This document shows positions 1-8,064 of a stretch of 47,007 nt of DNA, in pieces. The notes beneath the pieces were generated by a model, which saw only the letters and a list, made by a program, of their open reading frames with translations, did not search any database and was not told the origin of the DNA. The stretch's first letter is position 1. Every line of letters starts with the position of its first letter. The translations under genes were made by a program, and so were the position numbers. This stretch comes from an uncultured Bacilli bacterium (GTDB lineage: Bacteria > Bacillota_I > Bacilli_A > RF39 > UBA660): contig CALVVB010000004.1 of NCBI GenBank assembly GCA_944363735.1, positions 1 to 47,007 on the forward strand. The letters run 5' to 3'.

Positions 1-464
1 ATCTCTAACAGTTCACTATCTATTTTCATATTCTCAATTAATGATAACAATTCATCTTCTGCAGTATATTGATTTAGTCTATCAAGTTCACTTTGAATCT
101 TCTCTGCTTGCCTTAAAAGTTTATTTTGTTCTAGTTCACTTGCATTACTTAGTTTTTCATAAATAACATTTAATTCTTGTTCTAACACTTCAATTGGTCT
201 TCCACTATATAAATAATCTAAGACATTTTTCTCTTTATCAGTAAAATTAATCTCTTGAGGAAGATAACCTATCTTTTTATTATTTACAGTTACTTTACCA
301 GCATCTAAAAACTCTTCTTTCAAGATAATTTTAAATAGAGTTGTCTTTCCTGCACCATTTACACCAACAACACCTACTTTATCATCATCTTCTATTAAAA
401 AGGAAGCATCATCATAGATGATTTCACTACCAAATGCTAGATACATATTTTGTCCCTTCATCAT
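1..464 (-). CDS. ABC-F family ATPase, N-terminal part (partial)
   Basis: This gene runs off the left edge, so only about the first 154 codons are present. It starts MMKGQNMYLAF and has a Walker A motif GVNGAGKTT near residues 37-45. A glutamate-rich linker typical of soluble two-domain ABC-F proteins follows. ABC-F proteins act at the ribosome as translation factors or give antibiotic protection; no membrane segment is visible. Two adjacent ATGs at 464 and 461 are possible starts. AGAAGG lies 4 nt before the first and 7 nt before the second, which slightly favours 461. The subfamily cannot be decided without the second ATPase domain. Confidence 0.85.
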   Translation of the reverse strand, partial: MMKGQNMYLAFGSEIIYDDASFLIEDDDKVGVVGVNGAGKTTLFKIILKEEFLDAGKVTVNNKKIGYLPQEINFTDKEKNVLDYLYSGRPIEVLEQELNVIYEKLSNASELEQNKLLRQAEKIQSELDRLNQYTAEDELLSLIENMKIDSELLE

Positions 465-497
465 GTCACCTTCTTTAGATAGATTAATCTTAACATA

Positions 498-527
498 AAA
501 TAGTTAGCATTTCCATACTAACTATTT
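498..527 (-). terminator. 10-bp hairpin, weak terminator candidate
   Basis: AAATAGTTAG (498-507) and CTAACTATTT (518-527) form a perfect 10-bp stem with a 10-nt loop, between the serine hydrolase and the ABC-F gene. On the minus strand it is followed only by TTATGTT, so the U-tract is poor. The stretch between here and 625 is AT-rich and holds no convincing gene. Confidence 0.3.
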
Positions 528-624
528 CTAATTACAATATCACAAGTATTTTTCGACATAACTATTGTAGCAATCAATAAAATCTTGTATAAATTTCTGA
601 ATGAATATACTATTAATACAATAA

Positions 625-1569
625 TTAAATTAAATTTCTAAATATTTCAGTAATATTTTTCATATTTTCTTCTGTTGACATTATTGTTATTAAAATATCC
701 TTATCTTTATTAACTATTATGTATTGTCCATTAGCACCATCTCTAAATATAAAACCATCACGTGATATAAAAACATAATACCCTATTCCTATTTTAGGAA
801 ACAATCTATCTTTTTTATAAGCACTTGGTGTTTCTAATTGCAATTTAGTTACTTCATTCATCCAATACTTAGAAATTACCTCTACTCCGTTAAATCTTCC
901 ATCATTTAATAATAATTTCCCTATCTTGTGAAAATCACTATGTTTTAAATATAAACCTGTCGCTCCTGGACAATAAATTCCATAATTATCCCATTTAAAT
1001 TCTAAAATTTTCAACTTTTTAAATATATTCTCATTTATAAAATCTTTCAAATTTATATTAAATGCTTCTTGAAAAAATACTGACAATACAAATGGTTCTA
1101 CGTTGTTATAAGCATATCTTTCATTAGGCTCATAAGGAATATCATAATTTAAAGCATAATCAAGTAATTTATTTTCATCAATATTCTCTATATATTTTTC
1201 AGACATCATTTGAGATTCATAACCTGTTGTATGAGTCAATAAAGTCCTTATTGTCCATTTTTTAATTTTTTGTAAATTATCTTCATTTCGAATATCTACT
1301 ATTTTCTCTATTACAGGGTAAATTTCAGTATCTAAGGATATTGCTTTTCCACTAACTTTCATCTTTCTATCAATAGCAATTCCAATAGCCATTGACACTA
1401 GTAATTTTGAGCAACTCCTTAACTCATGCAATTTATTATCTCTATATATAATTTTTTCAATTTCTTCGTTTTGTTCAATATAAATACTATCAATATTAAG
1501 GCTAGGTAAAGTTTTAGATAATTTTTCAATATTGTTTTTTAACTCATCTATATTAATAATCTTTTCCAT
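625..1569 (-). CDS. Serine hydrolase, class C beta-lactamase-like fold
   Basis: The protein (about 314 aa) matches the beta-lactamase/penicillin-binding transpeptidase-like hydrolases (PF00144 type). It has an SxxK nucleophile motif (SCSK, near residue 55), a YxN motif (YAYNN, about residue 155) and the family signature LLTHTTGYES. There is no signal peptide, so it is probably cytoplasmic. Members are esterases, peptidases or lactamases, and the substrate cannot be read from the sequence. ATG at 1569 is preferred because GGAG sits 7 nt upstream; an upstream TTG at 1575 would be only 2 nt from that site. It lies 18 nt after the fic gene and is probably cotranscribed with it. Confidence 0.85.
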   Translation of the reverse strand: MEKIINIDELKNNIEKLSKTLPSLNIDSIYIEQNEEIEKIIYRDNKLHELRSCSKLLVSMAIGIAIDRKMKVSGKAISLDTEIYPVIEKIVDIRNEDNLQKIKKWTIRTLLTHTTGYESQMMSEKYIENIDENKLLDYALNYDIPYEPNERYAYNNVEPFVLSVFFQEAFNINLKDFINENIFKKLKILEFKWDNYGIYCPGATGLYLKHSDFHKIGKLLLNDGRFNGVEVISKYWMNEVTKLQLETPSAYKKDRLFPKIGIGYYVFISRDGFIFRDGANGQYIIVNKDKDILITIMSTEENMKNITEIFRNLI

Positions 1570-1587
1570 ATGCAATCTCCATAAAAA

Positions 1588-2325
1588 TTAATTCTCCTCT
1601 AAAAAATATTTAGCCATTCTTTCATAATTATCTTGACTATTTAGACAAGTATCTATTAAATAGCCTTTTTCATTATGAAGTTGATATTCTTTAATTCCTC
1701 TAATATAAAAATCTTTATTTCTATCTTCAATATAAAATGGCATTATATCATTATATAAACATTCTCTAAACATAATCATTCTGCCAACTCTACCATTGCC
1801 ATCTTGAAAAGGATGAATATGCTCAAACTTAACATGAAATTCTATTATATCTTCTAATTTTTTATTTTCTATACTATTATACCAATCTAACAAACTTTTC
1901 ATATCTTTACTAACATCTTTTGGTAAACTTGTTGTAATATTACCAACAAAATTCTTTTTCTTCTTATATTCACCTACATTAAACCATTCTTTTTCACTAT
2001 CAGTTAGAGTTCCATCTTTTAAAATAAAATGATATTTCTTAATCATATCTTCATCAAGAGGATTATCTAATGTATCTAACATATATTTAAATAATGTAAA
2101 ATGATTTTTAGTTTCTGTAGCATCTTTTAAAACTATTACTTTATCATTGTTTGCTAAAATAGTACCACTTTCAAAAATACTAGCAGTCTCATCAGGAGTT
2201 ATAGTAGATCCTTCTATATGATTAGTATTATATGCAAAGTCAATTTGTGTTTTATGATACAAATTACCTGGCAAATTTATTTTTCTTTGTTCTATTAAAG
2301 CTTTTTTTACATCACTTACTTGCAT
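1588..2325 (-). CDS. Fic-domain protein, class II (probable AMP transferase)
   Basis: The 245-aa protein has the full Fic catalytic motif HPFQDGNGRVGR (about residues 166-177) on the core helix. Fic enzymes usually move AMP from ATP to a hydroxyl on a target protein. The N-terminal segment TNHIEGS fits the inhibitory (S/T)xxxE(G/N) motif, whose glutamate blocks ATP binding in class II Fic proteins, so the enzyme should be self-inhibited. It starts at an ATG 8 nt after AGGAGG. No separate antitoxin gene is adjacent. Its target is unknown. Confidence 0.9.
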   Translation of the reverse strand: MQVSDVKKALIEQRKINLPGNLYHKTQIDFAYNTNHIEGSTITPDETASIFESGTILANNDKVIVLKDATETKNHFTLFKYMLDTLDNPLDEDMIKKYHFILKDGTLTDSEKEWFNVGEYKKKKNFVGNITTSLPKDVSKDMKSLLDWYNSIENKKLEDIIEFHVKFEHIHPFQDGNGRVGRMIMFRECLYNDIMPFYIEDRNKDFYIRGIKEYQLHNEKGYLIDTCLNSQDNYERMAKYFLEEN

Positions 2326-2379
2326 AAATAAACCTCCTAAACATATTATTTATAATTATATTTTATCAAATTATTGAAA

Positions 2380-2415
2380 AAAAGTCTTTAGTTAAGGTGA
2401 TTAAATTAGACTTTT
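2380..2415 (-). terminator. Rho-independent terminator of the small membrane protein gene
   Basis: AAAAGTCT (2380-2387) pairs with AGACTTTT (2408-2415), with an inner TTAA/TTAA pair and a GGTGA loop. Read on the minus strand the stem is followed by a run of T, as expected for the gene ending at 2440. Confidence 0.55.
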
Positions 2416-2439
2416 AACATTCATTTTATTTATATTATT

Positions 2440-2826
2440 TCACTTATAATCTTTATACCCTTCTGTTTTATAATCATTACATTTTATATAAAGCTTATAA
2501 TCTATACCACAATCTTCCACTGCAAATGTTTTTGCATACCCATCACAATATGATTTTCCTGAAGTATCTAGCATATCTTCTTTTTTTAAATAACCATTAT
2601 TAATTAAATGATCAGCAGTTATAGTCATTTCTTTAGTAATATTCTCTTCACAGTGTCTTTTACTATTACCAGTAGCATCCAAATTCCATATTACAGCTTC
2701 TTCAAATGCATCTTTTATTTCATTATATCTTTCTTTAGCATTATTAAAGTTAAATGTCATATAAATACTTAATAATATAATAACAATTACAACAAATATA
2801 ATTAAAATTAATATCTTTCTCTTCAT
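2440..2826 (-). CDS. Single-pass membrane protein, pseudopilin-like
   Basis: The 128-aa protein has a very hydrophobic N-terminal helix (about residues 5-26) directly after MKRK, then an extracellular part of about 100 residues with four cysteines (roughly residues 59, 94, 106 and 116). The helix-then-NAKERYNEIKDAFEEA arrangement and the C-terminal YKLYIKCNDYKTEGY segment resemble small type IV pilin-like proteins of low-GC bacteria. No prepilin peptidase site is obvious and no pilus genes are nearby, so this is only a likeness. The gene starts at ATG after GAGGTG and has its own terminator. Confidence 0.6.
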   Translation of the reverse strand: MKRKILILIIFVVIVIILLSIYMTFNFNNAKERYNEIKDAFEEAVIWNLDATGNSKRHCEENITKEMTITADHLINNGYLKKEDMLDTSGKSYCDGYAKTFAVEDCGIDYKLYIKCNDYKTEGYKDYK

Positions 2827-2867
2827 AACACACCTCTCATATTTATAATTATAACTATTATATCATA

Positions 2868-3854
2868 CTAATCCTTATTTAACTCTTCACTCAATTTACT
2901 TGTAATACCCCGTGGACTTCTAACAGATTTAACACCACAGCTTTTTAATCTTTCAAAAGTAAACTCATTGTCATTATATCTTTTAATTAGTTTTAACATC
3001 ATAACATCTTCATCTAAAGAAATAACTACACACTTAAACATAATATAAGCATAAGGCTCTGTAATATAGATGTAAACAATATCATTAATCATAAAGTTAT
3101 GTGACTTTCTCCAAGTAATAGTATCTTTATCATTAAAAGAATTAACAATATCATAATACTTTGGATTAGCAGGAATAATCCATTCTTTTTTTCTATTAGA
3201 TAAATCATAACTAATATCTATTAGATTCATAACTTTTTCATTAGATAAAGTATTATCTAAAGTAATGCTAACCCAACTCTTTTTACTCATGTGATATGCT
3301 GGATAAATACCTTCTTTATTTAAATAAGTATTAACTAAATCATCTAACTTTACATTTAACACTTCAACTTTTCCACTCTCATTAAGATTAAGGTTACTTC
3401 TATCTATATTCATAATAACCCCAAACCACTTATTACTACTTTTATTTCTAAATATTCCATAATTAGGATTAGACTCCCATAAGAATTCTTGCAAGACATT
3501 ATATTTTTCTTTAATTAAATTACTAACTTCATTAGACTGTTTATAAATAAAATATTCTTCAGTATAACAATTATTGGCGATAGATTCTAGTACTTTAATA
3601 TACTCATCTTTTACTCTATTAACAAAATCTCCTTTAACAATTTCAAGACGAAAGTTAGTATATTCATAGTCTCCATCTAGGTCATAAACTTTACCTATAA
3701 TATTACCTTTACTATTAATAGTAATATCGACTCTAAAAATATCATCCATAATTAATTTAGAATATTTATAAATATTGTTTTCTAATGTAAAACCATAAGG
3801 AATTAATTTATCTTTATTTAGTTTTCTCTTTTTAAAAACTTCATCTTCTAACAC
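2868..3854 (-). CDS. YjbR/MmcQ-like protein fused to an EVE/ASCH-type domain
   Basis: The 328-aa protein has two parts. Residues about 1-215 look like MmcQ/YjbR (CyaY-like fold), with WFGVIMNIDRS and the family-typical end YPAYHMSKKSWVSITLD. Residues about 220-320 (WIIPANPKYYDIVNSF, then DIVYIYITEPYAYIMFKC) look like an EVE/PUA-related domain, a fold that reads modified bases in DNA or RNA. Together they suggest a nucleic-acid-binding protein, but its substrate is unknown. The start is GTG at 3854, chosen because AGGAGG lies 7 nt upstream and no ATG fits better. Confidence 0.75.
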   Translation of the reverse strand: MLEDEVFKKRKLNKDKLIPYGFTLENNIYKYSKLIMDDIFRVDITINSKGNIIGKVYDLDGDYEYTNFRLEIVKGDFVNRVKDEYIKVLESIANNCYTEEYFIYKQSNEVSNLIKEKYNVLQEFLWESNPNYGIFRNKSSNKWFGVIMNIDRSNLNLNESGKVEVLNVKLDDLVNTYLNKEGIYPAYHMSKKSWVSITLDNTLSNEKVMNLIDISYDLSNRKKEWIIPANPKYYDIVNSFNDKDTITWRKSHNFMINDIVYIYITEPYAYIMFKCVVISLDEDVMMLKLIKRYNDNEFTFERLKSCGVKSVRSPRGITSKLSEELNKD

Positions 3855-3886
3855 AATAGTTCCTCCTAATAAATTTATTATATAAC

Positions 3887-3915
3887 AAAAAAGTTCTAAG
3901 TAAAACCTAGACCTT
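3887..3915 (-). terminator. Imperfect hairpin with T-run, probable terminator
   Basis: AAGTTCTA (3891-3898) pairs with TAGACCTT (3908-3915) with one mismatch, and the minus strand continues into TTTTTTG. It overlaps the stop codon of the short orphan reading frame at 3907-4050 and would end the transcript that passes through the monooxygenase gene. Confidence 0.4.
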
Positions 3916-4050
3916 TATTAACTTATCTATAAATTCATTACAATCTTCCTTTATAAGAATAGATTTATCTTCTATTTCAAAAGTTGTATCAGAATATCTA
4001 TCATTTACGCTTAATACATCTCTTGTTAAAATTAAAAAATAGAAAATCAA
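3907..4050 (-). pseudogene. Short orphan C-terminal reading frame, probable gene remnant
   Basis: After the monooxygenase stop, an open frame of about 47 codons ends at 3907. Its residues (for example DRYSDTTFEIEDKS and EDCNEFIDKL) look like ordinary coding sequence. It has no ribosome-binding site and no ATG, only a TTG at 4050, and a terminator-like hairpin sits on its stop. It reads like the tail of a lost gene. I do not recognise the family. Confidence 0.3.
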
Positions 4051-4054
4051 TAAA

Positions 4055-4357
4055 CTATTTATGTTTATTTTTTTCTACAAACTGTTCTACTCTCATATGA
4101 AGATTATATTTATCTCTAAGCTTAGCAATCTCTTTCATCATTTCTGTTTTATGATGTTTATCTAAGACTTCTTCATTTTCCCATCTATCTATTAATAGAA
4201 CTGTCTCTTCATCATCCATTGGAAAGAAATACTCATACTTTAAATTACCTTCTTCATTTCTTATTCTCTCTACAAGACCACTTTCTACCATTTCTTTAGC
4301 AAAGGCTTTTGCACTACCATTCTTACCTGTATAATATATATTTATTGTTAAACTCAT
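4055..4357 (-). CDS. Antibiotic biosynthesis monooxygenase (ABM)-like protein
   Basis: The 100-aa protein is the right size for a single ABM-fold domain (YgiN/quinol monooxygenase-like dimeric alpha-beta barrel). It shows family features such as YEYFFPMDDEETVLLIDRW followed by H-K-T-E-MM in the last helix. These small enzymes oxidise quinol-type substrates without a cofactor, although many members have no tested activity. The gene has a strong AGGAGG site and lies 2 nt after the gene upstream (4360-5013), so it is the last gene of a tight operon. Confidence 0.8.
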   Translation of the reverse strand: MSLTINIYYTGKNGSAKAFAKEMVESGLVERIRNEEGNLKYEYFFPMDDEETVLLIDRWENEEVLDKHHKTEMMKEIAKLRDKYNLHMRVEQFVEKNKHK

Positions 4358-4359
4358 TA

Positions 4360-5013
4360 TTATTCCTCCTTTAGTTCATTAATATCTATAGTTAAAATAG
4401 AATCTTTATTTTCGTCTAACATACAGACCAATTTATTATCATCCCAACATTTAAAATCAATATCACAGCCTAGTTCATAATATTTTGAAGGTAAATTAAG
4501 CCAATTCCTAGACTCTACTATTTCCATAGGTTTAGTAAAATCTAAAACAATTAATGAATATGGAGTTCCCCAGTAACAACCACTAACTACTAACAAGTTA
4601 CTATTAATATTATAATTAACATCACACCAAATAAAAGTTTCTTTATTATCTAAATAAGATTCACTTGGTATATAATTAATACATTCTAATGTCTTTAAGT
4701 TTAAAACACTATAACCATATAAATCTATAGAAAATAACAAATATTTATTACCATCAGAATGTTTTATAATAGTAGCATATCTAGATATATTATAAATATT
4801 TTTCCATTCATAAATCATTTTTTCATCTTTATATAATCTACATATTTCCCCATCTTTGTTACTATCTATATCTTTATAGTAATAATATTTTATAGAATAT
4901 TCATCATCTAACTCTACTTCATTTGTTGGCTTTAATAAATTACATTTAGTATAAACTAATTTATCTAACTCCTTAATTAACTGATTATATTCTTCACTAC
5001 CATAAAAGTTCAT
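4360..5013 (-). CDS. Conserved hypothetical protein, beta-rich
   Basis: I do not recognise a named family. The protein (about 217 aa) is rich in beta-strand-like stretches with aromatic residues (KYLLFSIDLYGYSVLNL, then CYWGTPYSLIVLDFT), suggesting a few propeller-type blades; it is soluble with no signal peptide. The start at 5013 is chosen because GAGG lies 8 nt upstream and the ATG falls 1 nt after the stop of the alpha/beta hydrolase, which suggests translational coupling. An upstream extension to 5058 would overlap that gene and lacks a binding site. Confidence 0.5.
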   Translation of the reverse strand: MNFYGSEEYNQLIKELDKLVYTKCNLLKPTNEVELDDEYSIKYYYYKDIDSNKDGEICRLYKDEKMIYEWKNIYNISRYATIIKHSDGNKYLLFSIDLYGYSVLNLKTLECINYIPSESYLDNKETFIWCDVNYNINSNLLVVSGCYWGTPYSLIVLDFTKPMEIVESRNWLNLPSKYYELGCDIDFKCWDDNKLVCMLDENKDSILTIDINELKEE

Positions 5014-5014
5014 A

Positions 5015-5647
5015 TTAATTACCTCGATCTTTCCAAAATTTATAAATAATACTAGCAAGTTCTTTCGGATTATCTACATTAACTTCGTGAGAAGAATTAT
5101 TTATAGTTTTAAAAGAGCTATTATTAATAAATTTATTTAATAATTTTGCACTTTCCATGTTTTGACTATCTTTAACACCACATAAAATCAAAGTTTTACA
5201 AGTTATTTTATCTAAATTACTAGTTATATCTAAATTACTCATAGAATTAACAAGAGAAATAAAATCTTTCTTCTTACAACCAATTTTCTCAAAAGTAGAT
5301 CTAGGCATTATCTTAAATATTAAGCCTTGAACCTTAAAAAGAAACTTATGTATTTTATAAGGTGTTCCAATTAATATAAGAGAATTTACTTTATCAGGAA
5401 ACTCTTTTGCATAGTGTAAAGCAAGTATACCCCCAAGAGAAAGGCCACATAGATTTAATTTTTCATCAAATCCATTACAATAATTAACAAACTGTTTATA
5501 TAAAGTATCATAATCTGATGTAATATCTTTTAGCATTGAATATAAACTAGGAGTTTCTACCTTTATATTATTACTTTTTAACTCTTCTTCTACTTTATTC
5601 CAACTTACTTCGTTTTGTCCTAATCCGTGTATTAAAATATTTTTCAT
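5015..5647 (-). CDS. Alpha/beta hydrolase
   Basis: The 210-aa protein has the alpha/beta hydrolase fold: an HGLGQNE oxyanion-region motif near the start, the nucleophile elbow GLSLG (serine near residue 75), an acid in CGVKDSQ and the catalytic histidine in NSSHEV. It is shorter than most members and appears to have a small lid domain (RSTFEKIGCKKKDF region). The substrate is unknown. The ATG at 5647 has AAGGA about 9 nt upstream; a longer frame to 5695 would run into the neighbouring ATPase gene. It is followed immediately by the hypothetical gene. Confidence 0.85.
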   Translation of the reverse strand: MKNILIHGLGQNEVSWNKVEEELKSNNIKVETPSLYSMLKDITSDYDTLYKQFVNYCNGFDEKLNLCGLSLGGILALHYAKEFPDKVNSLILIGTPYKIHKFLFKVQGLIFKIMPRSTFEKIGCKKKDFISLVNSMSNLDITSNLDKITCKTLILCGVKDSQNMESAKLLNKFINNSSFKTINNSSHEVNVDNPKELASIIYKFWKDRGN

Positions 5648-5666
5648 TACATCAATTCCTTCATTA

Positions 5667-6869
5667 CTAATTATTATCTTGTAAAAGCCAATCAACTACA
5701 TTTATTTTAGTTATTCCATCATAGTCTGACTCTAAATCCATATCTAATGTTAATAAATATTTAGGATAATGATCACCAGTTTTTTGTAATGAACGTAATT
5801 CTCTTTGTAATACTTTCTCATCCCGAACTGTTAAAGCTACTTGAAAATATTTTAAGCCATCACGAGATTCAGCGACAAAATCAACTTCTAAGTAATCAAC
5901 TTTACCAACATATACTCTATAACCTCTTCTTAATAGTTCAAGATATACTATATTTTCAAGAATATGTCCCATATCGCTATCTGCTTTCTTACCTAATAAA
6001 TAACTTCTTAATCCTTGATCTACTACATAGTATTTATAATCTCTAGCTAGTAAGTTTTTACCTTTAACATCAAATCTTTCAGCTTTATATATTAAAAAGC
6101 TCTCTATAAAAGCAGTTATATACTTTTCAACAGTATGATTACTAGTACTAATTCCTTTACTAGTTAAAGTATCACTTATTTTTTTAGTTGATATAGGGCT
6201 ACCAATACTATCAAAAATAAACTTTAACACGCTTTCTAAAAGCATTTTATCATTGATATTATTTCTAGCCATAATATCTTTATAAACGATAGTAGAAAAA
6301 ATTCCATCTAAATATTTATCTAAATCATTAGGATTAGATTTTATAATACTAATATTTCCAGGCATTCCACCATTTCTCATATAGTTTAAAAATAATTGTT
6401 GATAATTATTATCATCAAAAGCAGATACATACTCTTTAAATGATAATGGTAACATTTTAATTTCTATATATCTACCTGATAATAAAGTCGCAAGTTCTCC
6501 TGATAATAAATAAGCATTAGACCCAGTAATATATACATCTACATTTTTCTTTATATATAAACTATCAACAGCCTTTTGAAACATAGGTACATTTTGAACT
6601 TCATCCAAAAAGACATAATATTGATTTTTAGAATCTATTTTTTCTTTTATATAATCATATAGTTGTTTATAGTCTTCAAAATTATAATCAGCATCTTCTA
6701 AATTTAAAGATATTATTTGTTCATTACTAATACCAGTACTCTTTAAATAATCTATAAATAATTGAAACAAAGTAGATTTACCACATCTTCTTATACCAGT
6801 AATAACTTTTATTAAATCTTTGTCTTTCCATCTTTTTAATTCTTCAAGATATTCTGTTCTTTCTATCAT
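5667..6869 (-). CDS. P-loop ATPase with C-terminal DUF4143 domain
   Basis: The 400-aa protein belongs to the AAA_14/DUF4143 family. Walker A is GIRRCGKST (about residues 25-33) and Walker B is YYVFLDEVQN (about residues 85-94). A sensor-like ITGSNAYLLSGE follows, then the C-terminal DUF4143/PD-(D/E)XK-like part with VDFVAES and FQVALTV. The role of this widespread family is unsettled; it is abundant in gut bacteria. The gene has its own good promoter just upstream and an AGAGGTG site. It is 19 nt ahead of the hydrolase. Confidence 0.85.
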   Translation of the reverse strand: MIERTEYLEELKRWKDKDLIKVITGIRRCGKSTLFQLFIDYLKSTGISNEQIISLNLEDADYNFEDYKQLYDYIKEKIDSKNQYYVFLDEVQNVPMFQKAVDSLYIKKNVDVYITGSNAYLLSGELATLLSGRYIEIKMLPLSFKEYVSAFDDNNYQQLFLNYMRNGGMPGNISIIKSNPNDLDKYLDGIFSTIVYKDIMARNNINDKMLLESVLKFIFDSIGSPISTKKISDTLTSKGISTSNHTVEKYITAFIESFLIYKAERFDVKGKNLLARDYKYYVVDQGLRSYLLGKKADSDMGHILENIVYLELLRRGYRVYVGKVDYLEVDFVAESRDGLKYFQVALTVRDEKVLQRELRSLQKTGDHYPKYLLTLDMDLESDYDGITKINVVDWLLQDNN

Positions 6870-6890
6870 AGTTTTTCACCTCTACTATGA

Positions 6891-6919
6891 GTATACATTA
6901 AAAAATATACAAAGTCAAA
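6891..6919 (-). promoter_or_regulatory. Sigma-A type promoter of the DUF4143 ATPase gene
   Basis: On the minus strand TTGACT (6919-6914) and TATACT (6896-6891) are separated by 17 nt. The predicted start of transcription is about 6884, 15 nt before the ATG at 6869. The remaining gap to 6992 holds no convincing gene. Confidence 0.6.
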
Positions 6920-6992
6920 TTATGGAAATATTGTTCCAAAACTCTTACGTTTTATTATCTTCTGGAACTTGTAATTTGAATAAAACTATATC

Positions 6993-7286
6993 TTAAACAT
7001 AATAAATAATTTCTTTATTTAAAGATTTAGCATACTCTATTTCACTTTTAGTGCTATTACCAATATAACCATCTACATTAACAACTAAAATAGCATCACT
7101 TAACTTTATTTTTTCTTTATGCATTTTATCGATTATTAAAGCTTCTTCTTTGCTATAATCATCTTTACTAGATCTTGATAATTCATTAGGCATTAATACA
7201 CAATTACCTTCTAAAGTTAATTTTTCTGCTATATCTATCATCTCTTTTTTAAATCTATAACTACCACATACTGTTATTACTTTCAT
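6993..7286 (-). CDS. Nucleoside 2-deoxyribosyltransferase-like protein
   Basis: The 97-aa protein has the Rossmann-like layout of small deoxyribosyltransferase/DUF4406-type proteins. It begins with VITVCGSYRFKKEM, has a middle helix with DKMHKEKIKLSDAILVVN, and ends in the glycine motif GYIGNSTKSEIEYA, whose glutamate is typical of the active-site region. Such proteins bind or cleave nucleoside N-glycosidic bonds, but close homologues are mostly untested. It starts 2 nt after the XRE regulator stop, so it is probably cotranscribed. Confidence 0.6.
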   Translation of the reverse strand: MKVITVCGSYRFKKEMIDIAEKLTLEGNCVLMPNELSRSSKDDYSKEEALIIDKMHKEKIKLSDAILVVNVDGYIGNSTKSEIEYAKSLNKEIIYYV

Positions 7287-7288
7287 AT

Positions 7289-7852
7289 TTACTCACAACT
7301 GCCTCCATTATCTTCAAAATACTTTTCTATATTTTCTACACTATGCTCTATATTAGCATAATCTGTAATATCTTTTAAATAGATTTCCATATCTTTATTA
7401 CACTCCATACATTCAAAATAATTATCTTCTCCAATTGTAATCAAATAATTATTATCTCCAATAGAACAATTTAAATCAGCAGATATTATCTCTGTCGTTG
7501 TCCTTTGCTCATTAGGAAAAACAGTAAATAAAATTAATGCAATGACAAAAAGTATTACATATATTATTGATAAGATTCCTATTACTTTTAAAATTTTAAT
7601 TATAATACCTGCTAACTTTTCTGTATTACTAACTTTAGCTTCTAAAACATTTTTAATATCATTATCAGTTAATTCATCTAAACTAACATTAAATACTTTA
7701 GATAATTCTTTCGCTTGTTTAATATCAGGAGCTGTCTCACCTAACTCCCATTTAGATATTGTTTGCCTACTAACTCCTATCTTTTCTGCTAATGCTTCTT
7801 GAGAAAGATTGTTTTTCTTTCTCAATTCTAATATTTTATTTCCTATTTCCAT
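7289..7852 (-). CDS. XRE-family regulator with membrane anchor
   Basis: The 187-aa protein has a Cro/CI-type helix-turn-helix at residues about 5-60 (NLSQEALAEKIGVSRQTISKWE) followed by a transmembrane helix (about residues 88-112) and a short outside domain with a CMEC pair. Membrane-bound XRE regulators of this layout are common in Bacillota and are thought to sense envelope or peptide signals. ATG at 7852 is preferred, as GAGG lies 8 nt upstream; the GTG at 7861 overlaps that site. The target is unknown and may be its own operon. Confidence 0.85.
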   Translation of the reverse strand: MEIGNKILELRKKNNLSQEALAEKIGVSRQTISKWELGETAPDIKQAKELSKVFNVSLDELTDNDIKNVLEAKVSNTEKLAGIIIKILKVIGILSIIYVILFVIALILFTVFPNEQRTTTEIISADLNCSIGDNNYLITIGEDNYFECMECNKDMEIYLKDITDYANIEHSVENIEKYFEDNGGSCE

Positions 7853-7866
7853 TTTTTTCACCTCAT

Positions 7867-8043
7867 TTAAAAGTATATAATCTTAAAGCTTTTTAATCTA
7901 GCAATATATAATGCTTTTCTTTTAGGAGTAGGAATACCATAAAAATCAAATAGGTTTCGCATATATTTTGCCATTGCTATAGCATTTTCTTTATCTTCAT
8001 TCTTTTCAAAAAGTTTTTTTATTTCTAAGTATTTATCCATCAT
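7867..8043 (-). pseudogene. alkD-like DNA glycosylase, N-terminal fragment
   Basis: A 58-codon frame carries the typical N-terminus of AlkD/DNA-alkylation-repair HEAT-repeat proteins (NAIAMAKYMRNLFDFYGIPTPKRK, cut here to its parts AMAKYMRNLF and FYGIPTPKRK). It stops after KIIYF, whereas complete family members have about 210-230 residues. The rest is missing from this window, so this is a 3'-truncated gene. The neighbouring XRE gene starts just beyond the break. ATGs at 8043 and 8040 are both possible. It is probably non-functional. Confidence 0.6.
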
Positions 8044-8064
8044 AATCCCACTTTCAAATTAATA

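Noticed and set aside
540-605. Short frame with QKFIQDFIDCYNSYVEKYL as the tail of a regulator gene
   Set aside because: About 20 residues without start or binding site; too little to call a remnant.
6870-6992. Small frame in the gap before the DUF4143 ATPase
   Set aside because: Only about 14 residues of plausible coding; the gap is better explained by the promoter.
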